In this document: piece by piece, positions 32,540-43,781 of the stretch
Position numbering within the stretch: the first letter of the stretch is position 1
How the letters are laid out: every line of letters starts with the position of its first letter
NCBI RefSeq assembly: GCF_036898095.1
Contig: NC_090729.1
Location: 78,633,296-78,697,295 of the forward strand
Direction of reading: 5' to 3'
Length of the DNA stretch: 64,000 bases
DNA from: Palaemon carinicauda
Taxonomy: Eukaryota; Arthropoda; Malacostraca; Decapoda; Palaemonidae
Notes under the pieces: model-generated
Databases searched by the model: none
What the model saw: the letters and a program-made list of their open reading frames with translations, nothing else
Told to the model about the DNA's origin: nothing
Translations under genes and position numbers: made by a program

Positions 32540-34009
32540 CGACCAGCCACCATCGCAAGTCCGTCCGTTCCAAAGATCCTATAGGGATCAGAATGTCCGG
32601 GGAATCGGATCCTTGATTTCACCGGGACTTGAGCTGCCACTGCAAGGATCTCATCCTGAAGCGGCTGTTTGGAACCAGACGAGCCAGGGAGGACAGGTGA
32701 CCTAAGAGACGAAAACCACGATTGGGCGGGGAGCTCTTCTCGCCTGAGAAAGGGTTCCACCACCCTCCTCAGCCTTGCTATCCTGTTGTCTGATGGAAAG
32801 GCTTTGTGGAGATTGGTGTCTATCAGCATGCCTAGATAAACCAGTCGTTGGGACGGCTGCAGAGAGGACTTCTCGAGGTTTACCACGATCCCCAGATCCT
32901 GGCAAAGAGTCAATTCCGGGCGGAGGACGAGAAGACTCACTCCCTTCCGCAGGTTCTCGTTGACCAGCCACCATCGCAAGTCCGTCCGTTCCAAAGATCC
33001 TATAGGGATCAGAATGTCCGGGGAATCGGATCCTTGATTCCACCGGGACTTGAGCTGCCACTGCAGGGATCTCATCCTGAAGCGGCTGTTTGGAACCAGA
33101 CAAGCCAGGGAGGACAGGTGACCTAAGAGACGAAAACCACGATTGGGCGGGGAGTTCTTCTCGCCTGAGGAAGGGTTCCGCCACCCTCCTCAGCCTTGCT
33201 ATCCTGTCGTCTTATGGAAAGGCTTTGTGGAGATTGGTGTCTATCAGCATGCCTAGATAAACCAGTCGTTGGGACGGCTGCAGAGAGGACTTCTCGAGGT
33301 TTACCATGATCCCCAGATCCTGGCAAAGACCTAGAAGCCTGTCTCGGTGCCGAAGAAGGGTCGACTCCGAGTCTGCTAGGATCAGCCAGTCGTCCAGATA
33401 GCGAAGGAGACGAATGCCATTCCTGTGCGCCCAAGATGAAATCAGGGTGAACACTCTGGTGAACACCTGAGGAGCTGTTGAGAGACCGAAACACAGCACC
33501 TTGAACTGGTAGATCTTGTCGTCTAGGCTGAATCTCAAGTACTTCCTGGAAGACGGATGGATTGGGATCTGGAAGTACGCGTCCTTTAGATCCAGTGTGC
33601 ACATGAAGTCTTGTGGTCTCACCGCAAGTCTGACCGTGTCTGCTGTCTCCATGCTGAACCGGGTTTGCTTGACAAACCCGTTCAGAGCCGAGAGGTCGAT
33701 GACAGGTCTCCAGCCTCCAGACGCCTTCTTTACAAGAAAGAGTCGACTGAAGAAGCCTGGGGAGCTGTCAACGACCTCCTGGAGAGCACCCTTCTTGAGC
33801 ATGGTCTCGACTTCGGCCTGAAGGGCCAGCCCCTTTGCCGATCCCGTGGCATAGGAGCTCAACGACACTGGATTCGCTGTCAGGGGAGGTTGAGATATTG
33901 TGAACGGGACGCGATAGCCTTGGCCAATCACTGAAACCGTCCAACCAACGGCCCGTGTTGCTGCCACCTGCGGACGCAACGTTGAAGGCATCCCCCCACA
34001 GGTGGACAC
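32540..34009 (-). pseudogene. Reverse transcriptase part of DIRS-B copy 2
   Basis: 33212-34009 is open from MSTCGGMPSTLRPQV through the RT palm (TLDLKDAYFQIPIHP), catalytic RYLDDWLILADSES and LVYLGMLIDTNLHKAF to a TAA at 33212-33214; copy 1 has a Ser codon there. Downstream, the RT connection region occurs twice because of a 423-bp tandem duplication, and the first repeat is split by the BEL/Pao-like element. RNase H continues at 22020-21257. The YLDD box is intact, unlike copy 1. Confidence 0.88.
32907..33329. repeat. Second unit of a 423-bp tandem duplication in the RT gene
   Basis: Unit 1 is 21969-22020 plus 32540-32906 (split by the LTR element). Unit 2 is 32907-33329. The unit length is 141 codons, so the frame is kept. 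Unit 2 preserves the unoccupied target site (GTTCTCGTTGACCAGCC). Confidence 0.9.
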
Positions 34010-34027
34010 GCAGGGGGACTGCCACCC

Positions 34028-37000
34028 CTAGGGTTTGCAGCCGCGGCCACTACCCCTAGGAGTCTTGCCTCCCCTGGAGGACTTGCCACCCCTCTTGACC
34101 TTGGCTGGAAAGGGCTGGGGCTTAGACACCACTTTCTTAACTGCCGGTGCCTGCTTCGGAGCCTTACGAGGCTGCTGCTGCTGTTGCGGCGGAGCTGGAG
34201 GCTTATAGGGCCGAGCTGTAAGGGCCCTATGGAGGAGGGAGTCCGTGCTAGATTTCCTCCACCTCTCAGCCGTTCGCTCCATATCCTGTGGCTCCAACAG
34301 ATTCTCCCCAAGAAGGGAAGCATGTCTGAGCCTACAGACATCCACGACGGGGACCTTCGGGTGGAATCTCTCGGTCACAGCATCGCGCCGCTTCAAAACC
34401 GAGTTGGCCCACAGGGTGGTGACCTGGTGAGCCAGAAACTCGATGGAGCGGGTGCCCGAGAGTAAGAAGGTCTCCAGGGCCTTCCTATTGGTCTCCTTAG
34501 ACAAGTCCTCGGAGCGCAATAGGATGCCCAGAGTTCCTAACCATATATCCAACCACGAAGTGGCCTGCATGGCGCACTTCGCGACCTTCTCATGGCTCAG
34601 TATCTCCGACGCCGAGAACGACACCTGCCGGGCAGAGAGCTTCTCGAGGGGAACTCCCTTAGCCAGCTCCTCCATGGAGTGATGGAGAGGAAGAGCGAGA
34701 CTGGACTCACCCAAGATCTTAAAATACCTCCTCTGCTGGAGACGAGGAGGAGGGATGAGTTTGTTCCCGGCAGAGGAACGACTGGAGGAGGCAAGAATCG
34801 CGAGCTGGGCGTTGGCCCTGGCTCTGGCACTTTTCAGTCCCCGAGACCAGGGCAGACCCGCACTGAACTTAGGGGCTTTCTGAATGTCGAACACTTCGTC
34901 CAAGACTGTGTCCTTGCCTTCTCGGGGGGCGATCACGGGGTCCATGAACCCGTTGAGTTGCCTCATCAGGCACAGGACCTGCCAGAAGGCATGTTCAGAT
35001 TCCTGCTGATCTCCTCCTTGCGGGCTGGCAGCTAAGTCTCCTGTCCCCGGAATCTCTTCCTGGGGCGAAGCGTGGACGTTCCCCCGGGGAGCCACGGGTT
35101 CCTGGCGAATCCTTGAGGACGATTTCGGGATGGTCTTGGAGTCCTTGGGTTCCCTCCTGGGAGGGAAACAGGATCCCAACAAAGAGGTTCGAAGAGCCCC
35201 TTCCGCACGAGACGATTCTCCTCCATGAAGAGAAGGCTCCCCCCCTTGGTGCTGAGGGGAAGACCATCGCTTCACTGGACTCACCCGAGGACGGAAAAGC
35301 CTCGTCCACGGGAGAAGGAGAAAACGCCTGCGCAGGGGAAGGGGCCTTCCCGACCGACCTCCTAAGAACCAACTTCTCCCTGGGGGAAGTCACCACGAAG
35401 TCCACTCCTCTCTATCTCTTCAGCGTAGGAGAGGCAGCCGTTGGTTTGTTCCCCTGATCGGCGAGTGCTGGCTTCATTACCCTCACTAACGCCCGCATCA
35501 GAAGACCAAACCAAGTCTGTTGTTCCACGGACACAGAGTCCGGAATCCTCGCTGGAGGGAAAGGGATCGGGCGATCCTTCGGAGTGGACACCACTGGACC
35601 TGCCTGAAAAGGAAAGGGGGAAGAAAGATACACTGACCTCTCCGAAGTGTCTTCCCTGTCCTGCACAACAGTCCTGCATTTCGATGGAGGCGATACAGAG
35701 CGCGGTCTGGGAACACGCGTTCCCGCTGCTGTCACTGGCTGTGAAATTCGGCGCGAACGGTGGTCGTGCGGGCGCGCATGCGAGTGGGCGTGAGGGTGTA
35801 CAGGCGAACGAGCGCGAGCGAGCCGGTGAACAAATGCGTTGGCGAGGGAACGCGTTGCCGCGTGGGCGAGTGAGAACATTTCGAAGATCGCTGGCGACGT
35901 TGGTCAGGAGACCTGTAGCGTGAGGGAGAGCGAATGCGAGCAGGCGATCGGTGGTGCGTTGGCCAACGCTGGTGCGCAGGCAAGCGATGGCGCGTTGGCG
36001 CATGGTGACGCGTTGGCGAGCGATAGCACGAAGATCGCGCAGGCGAACGTTCGCGCGAAGGCGAGCTAGCAGAGGGCGAACCATGACCTTCCAGAACCTC
36101 TGGGCGACGGCGCGTTGGAGAACGCATGCGCGCAGGCAATAGGTCACGCGGGCGATCTGGAGATCGCCGATGTTCAGGCGATCGCCGACGCGTAAGAGAA
36201 CGCTGATGAGCAGGCGATTGTTGAATCGTCTGTGAACGCTGGCGAGCTGGTGATCGCTGGCGAACAAGAGGGCGACGCGTGGAATCCTGTGAAGGAACAG
36301 TCGGCGCGGCGCGTTCACGAACAGGAACAGGAAGCACGTAGGCGCGAGGGCGAACATGTGCTTTAGAAACACGCGCTGGAGAACGCGGGCGATGTTGTGC
36401 AGGAACAAGCTGAGGATCGCGAGAGCACTCAGGAGACTGATGGTGCACAGGGCGCACAACAGGAACTGCAGGATATTCGGAGACCACAGGGGAGCGCTGG
36501 CGAGCAGAAGGGCGATGATACTCAGAAGAGCGCTGACGAACAGGAGAGCGCTGACGAGCAGGAGAGCGCCTGTGCGCTAACACTGCAGAAGGGCGAGCAG
36601 GGGAACGCTGGCGCGCTGGGCGCTCTTCAGGAACAACAGGTTGAAGGATGTCCTCAGGAGAGCGCTAGCGAGAAGGGCGAACATCAGGAGATCGCTGACG
36701 AACAGGTGAGCGCTGACGAGCAGGAGAGCGCCTGAGCGCTAACACTGCACGTGTAAGGGAAGAATCCCTTTGCCCCGAAGGGACCGTTGCCCGTCGGGTG
36801 ACGAGGTCAGGTTGCTGAGCATCTGCCCCAGAAGGTGAACGTCTAGCAGGCGTAGGAGACCGATCCCCAGAGAGGTCTAATGAAGCTGGAGCTGCGTGCT
36901 GTTTACGGCGAGGAGAGTCCCCTTCGGAGGAAGAAGATCCAAAAAGGCACCTCTCAACACCCTTATAAAGAGACGGGAGGCCCTTGCGACGCAGCGGACG

Positions 37001-37831
37001 GTGAGCCTTACGGCGAAGGCGGCCACGAGGAAGATCATCAGGACCATCAGTCCTCCGAAGGGGAGTCTCAGTCAAGGCACTCCCCTTAGAGGGAAGCTGG
37101 ACAGCAGAAGAGCCCGTAGGACTCCCTTCCCCCTTCGAAGGATGTACGGAAGGGGGAGGAGGGCCGTCAGCACCAACATCCCCAACTGCACCTGCTGAGG
37201 ATTGGCCCGCCCCGTCGGAGGCCTCTGCCACCACGACGTCGACGATAGACAGAGGGTCTACCTCTGCCATCACCGGCGACTGCTTAACGGCGGCCCCCAA
37301 CTGGACAAGGTCAATCAGGGCAACCCTGGAGGGCAAGCCCTTAAGCCCCAGGGAAGCCCAAATCTGTAAAAGATCATCATTAGACAGTGATTCATCAATA
37401 ACCTCCCCCGGAGGAGGAGGAGGAACCGCCCCGCTATGGGAGGCGACGCCCTCTCCCCCAACCCAAGGTCGGGAAACAGAACTAGGGCCTGCGCTCCCAC
37501 TCGGCCGACTCTCCTTAGGAGCCGAAGGAAGGGGAGCTTCGGAGGAGGTTTGGGCGGCGAAAGAAGAGTCCCGAGAACCTTCCTCCTTCAAGGCAACCCC
37601 GGAAGGAGAACGGTCTCTCTTGAACTTCTCCTTACGCCGGCGGCCAAACCTCTCCCACTGGGAGGCAGACCACTCCCTGCACTCACTACACATATTTTCC
37701 TGATCACACCGTCGGCCTCGACACTGCGGGCAAAGGGTGTGAGGATCCGTGTCCGTGGCCGACATAAAGGTACCACAAGGGCGGCCAGCAATTCCAGGGC
37801 ACGTACGCATAGTAATAATAAAGGTGGGCAA
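34028..37831 (-). pseudogene. gag-like ORF1 of DIRS-B copy 2 (stops and two frame changes)
   Basis: N-terminus near 37831: CPGIAGRPCGTFMSATDTDP, then CPQCRGRRCDQENMCSEC with all cysteines present, unlike copy 1. A basic stretch (RRRKEKFKRDRSPSG) follows. The frame stops at 36665 (TAG; CAG in copy 1) and continues through the RS repeat region (RSPARQRSPVRQRSS) to 35732. A shifted frame covers 35412-35879 and 34995-35405. The original frame resumes at 35284 down to 34028 with the helical domain (ALETFLLSGTRSIEFLAHQV), a Pro/Gln stretch and a Gly/Arg tail (KRGGKSSRGGKTPRGSGRG). Better preserved than copy 1. Confidence 0.82.
36200..36735 (-). repeat. 18-bp repeat array encoding RS-rich peptide, copy 2
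   Basis: Units like GCGCTGACGAGCAGGAGA, as at 14440-15200; fewer regular units than in copy 1. Confidence 0.8.
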
Positions 37832-37869
37832 CTTCTAACACACACACAACTGTAAAGAAAAAGCAGAAA

Positions 37870-38115
37870 AAAGATTAAAGGCTGTCAACGAGGACGATGG
37901 ACAGACATGTCTGTTCATCGCCGGAGCCAAAAGTGAAGTGGGGCAAATCACCGGTGTGTGGGGGGGAGGGGTAGCAAGCAATCCCTTCCCCTACCCCCGC
38001 TAACTAGCGCGTGGGTAATTAACCCTCGTTAAAAACTATTGGCTCGTCATTTCAGCTACGCTAAAAGGTAAACCCAATGTAAATAGCGTGGTTTGTATTT
38101 CGGTTACGGAACAAA
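37870..38115. repeat. DIRS-B copy 2 leader end and right ITR
   Basis: Matches 16335-16574 of copy 1 and, inverted, 19355-19520. Ends GGTTACGGAACAAA. Confidence 0.88.
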
Positions 38116-38333
38116 CTGCTATTTAATTTTTTTTTTTGCATAGTTTTGATAATTTTTTGAGAAACTTCAGACATTTTCCAAGAGAATGAGACCAACCTGA
38201 CCTCTCTATGACAAAAAATTAAGGCTGTTAGAGCAATTTAAAAAAAATATACTGCAAAATGTGCTTGAAAAAAAATAACCCCTGGGGGTTAAGGGTTGGA
38301 AATTTCTAAATAGCCTGGGGGTAAAAGGGTTAA

Positions 38334-38667
38334 TAGCTTACAAGTACTTCTTCCTAAGTTCCTGGATATTGTTCTACAACAGCCATTTTTTTTCCACCTT
38401 CCTTTCAGTTTCAACTTAACCACCATCACATAAAAGACATCTCTGTGAGGGAACTTAAGGGAAGTACATCAATCTATTAAAAAATATAGTGTAATTTCAT
38501 TTATGTCAGCAATTGATTAAGATGGAAATGCTCTTCGTTCAGTGTAAAGTTATTCTTACTCATGAAAAATTAAAAAATAACCAGGAAATAATGCCTCAAA
38601 GGTCCGATTCTGACTTAATTTTTCAGGAAGACCAGCACTTTTACTGCAGGGCTTCTGTAAAGATTGC

Positions 38668-38715
<48 letters not shown>

Positions 38716-38774
38716 GTCAATCAGGTAAGGGATTATTTGTGATTTACATTATCACAATGTAAGAATTTATTTGC
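38334..38774. other. Gene-free AT-rich stretch with a 43-base A-run
   Basis: 38669-38711 is poly-A, possibly the tail of an old retroposed sequence on the plus strand. Nothing upstream is recognisable as a gene. Confidence 0.7.
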
Positions 38775-39208
38775 GATTTACTTTTAGTTTGTGACCTGGG
38801 AAAGGGGGTCCAGCCAGCAATTGTGACCTGGGAAGGGGGTTCTAAGGGGCTTGCCCAGGCTAAGGGTTGTGACCTGGGAAGGGGGTTCTGGGGGGCTTGC
38901 CCAGGCTAAGGGTTGTGACCTGGGAAGGGGGTTCTGGGGGACTTGCCCAGGCTAAGGGTTGTGACCTGGGAAGGGGGTTCTGGGGGGCTTGCCCAGGCTA
39001 AGGGTTGTGACCTGGGAAGGGGGTTCTGGGGGGCTTGCCCAGGCTAAGGGTTGTGACCTGGGAAGGGGGTTCTGGGGGACTTGCCCAGGCTAAGGGTTGT
39101 GACCTGGGAAGGGGGTTCTGGGGGGCTTGCCCAGGCTAAGGGTTGTGACCTGGGAAGGGGGTTCTGGGGGACTTGCCCAGGCTAAGGGTTGTGACCTGGG
39201 AACTACTA
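38775..39208. repeat. 46-bp minisatellite
   Basis: Eight full units from 38821 to 39188, each TTGTGACCTGGGAAGGGGGT followed by a TTCTGGGGGGCTTGCCCAGG block and CTAAGGG, with partial units at both ends. Two unit variants (GGGGGGCTTG, GGGGGACTTG) are interspersed. Confidence 0.97.
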
Positions 39209-39869
39209 GGTTAGGTTAGGTGGGTTTGTTAGGTTCTGTACACTTACAAATCTCGAAAGTGATAAATAATCACGTTTTGGCCCGTTTTCAGCCACTTACA
39301 TGAACCATATATTTTTCCAACTGGTTGTCTTGTGTTTATTTTGCATTACTAACCATTATTATTGCTGCAAATCACTCGTTTATGACATTTCCCCACCCCA
39401 AAAACTCCCAGTTTCCCACTGTGGTCCCTCATAACTGTCTTTATATAAGGGGAATCAAAAACTCATGAACAGGTGGTTTGCCCCAATAATCATGGTTAGA
39501 AATGCATAAAACAAAAGATAGTGAGTAGGAAAAATATATGATTCATGTATTTGACTAGAAATTAAAGTATCATATATTTACCAAGTTCTCTTGCTTGAGG
39601 GTACACTCGTGGCACCCTATTCGGTATTATTTCAGTTTCAACCATTATGGGAAATCTATTATATTAATATTTTTCCCGAGTAAAGCAAGTCTTTTGTAGT
39701 ATTTCTGTATAATATTATCTGTCGCAAATGCCTAGTTCTTTATATATTGACGATCAAACTCACGCTTCTCATGTCTTCCTCCCAGATTTTTTCTGTCTGT
39801 TGTTATTGTTGACTGTGTCTTGTTTTTGCTCAAATGAGCCCTATAACCACTGTAATCCGCAGACAAACT
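39209..39869. other. Gene-free AT-rich stretch
   Basis: Begins with a short GGTTAGGTTAGGTGGGTTTG block that recurs at 42262. 39390-39440 holds one of four copies of a CCCCACCC...AACTCCCAGTTTCCCACT motif. Nothing else recognised. Confidence 0.6.
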
Positions 39870-40043
39870 AGTCCACTATGAAGTCTTACACGTTTGGCCA
39901 ATCACAGCGCCTATCCACTATGACGTCTTACAGGTTTGGCCAATCACAGCGCGACAATACATTATCTTACCCAGGCATTTCATTTCGTTCAGGCATTTCA
40001 TTTCGTTCAGGCATTTCATTTCGTTCAGGCATTCCATTTCGTT
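39870..40043. promoter_or_regulatory. Repeated CCAAT-box block and 18-bp repeat upstream of a short ORF
   Basis: A segment of about 42 bp with GTTTGGCCAATCACAGCGC occurs twice; the second follows a CRE-like TGACGTC. Then four 18-bp units, CAGGCATTTCATTTCGTT, at 39972-40043. NF-Y and CRE sites are common in animal promoters; the regulatory role here is inference. Confidence 0.35.
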
Positions 40044-40050
40044 CTTAGAC

Positions 40051-40209
40051 ATGGAGACCATAGCAAGCATGTCATCTCATGTTGCACAAGAAGTTGAAAT
40101 TCCATCTTCTTGTCCTGACTGTTTCCTAACTTACAATGAATTTGTTGTAACTTATTCGGGGAATATTGAAAACCTAGTGGATTTGTGGCAGAGACACAAT
40201 TTAATTTAA
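40051..40209 (+). CDS. Short unrecognised ORF downstream of CCAAT block
   Basis: 52 codons from ATG 40051 (METIASMSSHVAQEVEIPSS), with a C-x2-C pair (CPDC), to a TAA. No homology is recognised. It lies within 110 bp of the doubled CCAAT motif. It may be a first exon or the remains of a transposon gene, or chance. No Kozak or splice evidence is decisive. Confidence 0.2.
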   Translation: METIASMSSHVAQEVEIPSSCPDCFLTYNEFVVTYSGNIENLVDLWQRHNLI

Positions 40210-40386
40210 AAAAATAAAAATTGTACTGCATGGCAAGGAACCTTCGCAACGGCTTCACGTTTTCCTCAAAGCAGCAGCACATCTATATGAACCAACAGTT
40301 TAAGGTACATAAGCTTCATTAATTTATAGAGTATATTATAATGGTGATAGTATAACGATGTATACAGCAGTACCATCACTTTGGAT

Positions 40387-40679
40387 TTGGATTTGGTTTG
40401 ATGGATGTGTTAGGTAGTGGCTGTAAGGGGGGGGGGGGGTCGCAGGGGGCTAGGCCTAGGTAGGGGTACAGGGCCCTAGGTTAGGTGGTTGTATTAGGTT
40501 CGGCAGTGCCTCGAAAATCACTATGGCCTTAAGGGGGGGTCACAGGAGGGCAGAGCCCCCCCCCCCCCGGTAGGCCTAGGTAGGGGTACAGGGCCCCTAG
40601 GCTAGGTTAGGTGGGTTTATTAGGTTCGGTAGTGCCTAAAAATCACTGTGGCCTTAAGGGGGGGGGGGGTCGCAGGGGG

Positions 40680-40720
<41 letters not shown>

Positions 40721-40800
40721 CGTAGGGCTAGGTAGGGGTATAGGGGGAGGGGTGGTGGAAGGATAAGTATTCATTTATTGCAAATATCATTTGACGCCCC
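40387..40800. repeat. G-rich imperfect tandem repeat with (CA)n
   Basis: About three imperfect units (roughly 115 bp) with TAGGCCTAGGTAGGGGTACA, GGTTAGGT, TTAGGTTCGG and a poly-G run before GTCGCAGG. 40683-40718 is a CA microsatellite. Confidence 0.85.
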
Positions 40801-41202
40801 CCCCACCCAAAACCCCGGTTCCCACCTGGTGTACCCCATAATAGTTGGGATGAAGTAGGGTCTTTCTGCATTACAACATAATATGAAACAAAAACAATAA
40901 AAACACGGTTACAAACACTGATTTTTCGGGAAAAACTTGTTGTTTTAACTCCAATTACATAGTAAATTTCTAAATCGGATGGTTTGCAGTTAAAATAAAC
41001 GTTAAATCCGTTGGAACTACACTATTTCTGATGCAACAAATATATTTCTATTCCAGTTTCCCCATAATGGTTGAAAATGTAATTTTACCCACTATTCTAT
41101 TTTATTTCTCTGCCTCTTGTTTTGTTTAAGTTTTTATAGTTTACGTAGGAAATATTTATTTTAATGCTGTTACTGTTCTTAAAATATCCTATGTTGGTTT
41201 CA

Positions 41203-42797
41203 TTGTATATTATTCCATTCTAATGTAGCCTAGGGAAAAACTACTGTTTCTTATAGAAAAAATTACGCTCTCTTCGAAAATGACACTCGTTCCCGTCGCA
41301 AATTAATAGTTTCAGAAATAAATATACATCTATATCCTCCAATAATGGGGGACCCCCAGTGGGAACTCGGGGTTTTGGGTGGGGAAAACATACTGGGGAA
41401 TCGATATATAAACGTAAAACAAGCCTTTTCTTCTCTATACATTTCCTTCTTTAAATTATAATAACTGGAGGAAAATACAAAACAGTATATCTGGATAAAC
41501 TTTGGAGGCGCCGTTGCAAAGATTGTGTCATGAAAAAATACAGTAACCAGTGCTGCCAACGTCCGATGTAGATCAAATGTTATTTTGTGACCTGTCATAC
41601 TACTATTATTATTATTACTTATTATTACTTACTAAGCTACAACCCTAGTTGGAAAAGCAGTATGCTATAAGCCCAGGGGCTCCAACAGGGAAAATAGCTC
41701 AGTGCGGAAAAGAAAAAAGGAAAATAAAATATTCTAAGAAGAGTAACAACAATAAATATCTCCTATATAAACTATAAAAACTTTAACAAAACAAGAGGAA
41801 GAGAAATAAGATAGGAGAGTGTGCTCGAGTGTACCCTCAAGCAAGAGAACTCTAACCCAAGACAGTGAAAGGCCATGGTACAGAGGCTATGGCACTACCC
41901 AAGACTAGAGAACAGTGGTTTGATTTTGGAGTGTCCTTCTCCTAGAAGAGCTGCTTACCATAGCTAAAGAGTCTCTTCTACCCTTACCAAGAGGAAAGTG
42001 GCACTGAACAATTACAGTGCAGTAACCCCTTGGGTGATGAAGAATTGTTTGGTAATCTGTGTTGTCAGGTGTATGAGGATAGAGGAGAATATGTAAAGAA
42101 TATGCCAGACTATTCAGTGTGTATGTAGGCAAAGGGAAAATGAACCGTAACCAGAGAGGAGGATCCAATGTAGTACTGTCTGGCCAGTCAAAAGACCCCA
42201 TAACTCTCTAGCGGTAGTATCTCAACGGGTGGCTGGTGCCCTGGCCAACCTACTACCTACTAGGCTAGGTTAGGTGGGTTTGTTAGGTTCTGTGCCCTTT
42301 TTGTACATTTTATATATTGAGTAAAACTTATATGGAGAAATTATTTAATATATGGAAATATCTATCATTACTATCTTTAGTAATGTCAACGTGCCGTTGG
42401 TAACTCTGTGTACCATACGTCAACGTTGGTAACACTGTGTATTATTGGTTACGTTGCTATTGTTATCGTTCGTTCGTAAGAGAAGTGACACCATTCATCT
42501 TAAAGTTATCCGAATTGGTTGATCTGTTTGTTTCCGATTGAAATGAACATCAAAATTCGCTTAATTCACGTTATTTACTATAGGAAAAAATTATATTTCG
42601 TTTCCCCAGTATGTTTTCCCCACCCAAAACCCTGAGTTCCCACTGGGGGTCCCCCATTATCGTAGGATATAGATGTATATATATTTCTGAAACTATTAAT
42701 TTGCGACGGAAACGAGTGTCATTTTTGAAGAGATAGTAATTTTTTCTGTAAGAAACAGTAGTTTTTTTCCTAGGTTACATTAGCATGGAATAATATA
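41203..42797. repeat. Inverted repeat with about 195-bp arms around a 1.2-kb loop
   Basis: Arm 1 is 41203-41396 and arm 2 is 42602-42797. Matching blocks include AACTACTGTTTCTTA, GCAAATTAATAGTTTCAGAAA, ATACATCTATATCCT, ATGGGGGACCCCCAGTGGGA and AAAACATACTGGGGA. Similarity is above 90% by eye. The loop holds a dispersed repeat copy. Confidence 0.9.
41589..42245 (-). repeat. Dispersed repeat with ATT-rich head, copy 2
   Basis: Begins with ATT/ATTACT repeats and ACTAAGCTACAACCCTAGTT, then AGCCCAGGGGCTCCAACAGG, then the block CCAAGAGGAAAGTGG ... TGTTGTCAGGTGTATGAGG ... GTACTGTCTGGCCAGTCAAA. Read on the minus strand, this ends in an (AAT)n tail like the LINE at 43782-45205. Other copies are at 18689-18960 and 46143-46525. 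Confidence 0.75.
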
Positions 42798-42814
42798 CAA
42801 AATTACCCCTATGT

Positions 42815-42927
42815 TTCCTTTCCTCACTGAGCTATTTTCCCTGTTGGAACCCCTGGGCTTATAGTATCCTGCTTAACTAGGGTTGTAGCTTAGCAAGTAG
42901 TAATAATAATAATAATAATAATAATAA
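42815..42927 (+). repeat. LINE-type 3' tail with (AAT)n
   Basis: TGAGCTATTTTCCCTGTTGG, CTGGGCTTATAG and AGGGTTGTAGCTTAGCAAG precede (TAA)n. The same tail occurs at 45095-45205 and, inverted, at 41589-41720. Confidence 0.8.
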
Positions 42928-43781
42928 AATAGTGTCAATACCTAGTTACATCGAGGCCAATTAGACAATGGGTTTTCAACATTGAAATGACAGAGAAAAT
43001 AATGTCTGGTCCAAATATTGAATCCCTGGAAGGTATAGCAAGACCATAAACACCATGACATAAAATAGACTTCGAGATATTCACCACAATTTATAAATAA
43101 AATAAAAGCTCTTAACCAACCTCAAGACTAAGATGACAGGAAATACGCCTGCAATATCTTACCTGATCTTAATTTCTGACTGGAGTTTTTCTAATTCCTG
43201 TGATAAGTCGGCATTTTGTGATGATAATGTCCAATAGTTGAAGCCCAATATAACTATTATCAATAGCAAACCCACCAAAATATATGGGGGAGTTCTGCCC
43301 GTTCCTCTTCGGATCATCTTTACTGCCACACAGCCACTTACCCGAAATTTACGTAAGATGTATAACTATTATTTTATAATGGATTATTACATCTTAATTT
43401 TTATACATTTTAGTATTTGAAACTATTCACTGTAATTGTGAAGGGCGTTGGGACATATATTTCTTTTAAAATTGGTATTAATGTTTATTACTTCCCAAAT
43501 CGTAATCCAAAGTCTGTTCTCATAAACACGTTCGAACGATTGTGTACAGATGACAACACCAATGTTTGGGAGAAGAATAGTCATGAAGTTCAATTCTGAT
43601 TTATTCACCAGATGTAACATAAATTAGAAATTCGTTAGTCGTAAGTCTTGAATATTATTCTAAACTCTTTAAATATTTATTCATTATCTAAAATATTAAA
43701 TTAAAGGCTATTTATGTCTACCAAATAAACTAATAGTCATGAAGAGTTATATTTATTCTTCTTTCAACCTCATTATTAGTC
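42928..43781. other. Gene-free stretch
   Basis: AT-rich; no repeat family or coding motif recognised. Confidence 0.6.

Larger units (their letters stand above)
19313..38115 (-). mobile_element. DIRS-like retrotransposon, family B copy 2 (split by LTR element)
   Basis: Left end TGACAAATTCGGAG at 19313, right end GGTTACGGAACAAA at 38115. Internal complementary region at 19568-19667. The element sequence is 19313-22020 plus 32540-38115, about 8.3 kb, slightly longer than copy 1 because of a 423-bp internal tandem duplication. Gene order is as in copy 1. It sits in the MITE without visible target duplication, as expected for DIRS. Confidence 0.93.
19221..38333. mobile_element. piggyBac-like MITE split by an 18.8-kb nested insertion
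   Basis: The left part is 19221-19312 and the right part 38116-38333. The outer ends are perfect inverted repeats over 18 bases, TTAACCCTTTTACCCCCA, starting with the TTAA expected of piggyBac target duplications and CCC ends. The element alone is about 310 bp with no coding capacity. Internally AT-rich, it contains short near-repeats of its own ends (AAGGACGTACTGG, ATGGACGTTCCGG; GGGGGTTAAGGG). Confidence 0.75.

Noticed and set aside
38775..39208. CRISPR-like regular repeat spacing (46-bp units)
   Set aside because: Units are contiguous with no variable spacers, in an animal genome; it is a minisatellite. The same holds for the 18-bp arrays at 14440 and 36200.
40025..40282. Minus-strand 85-codon frame
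   Set aside because: No motif; antisense to the more protein-like plus-strand reading and overlapping the 18-bp repeat.
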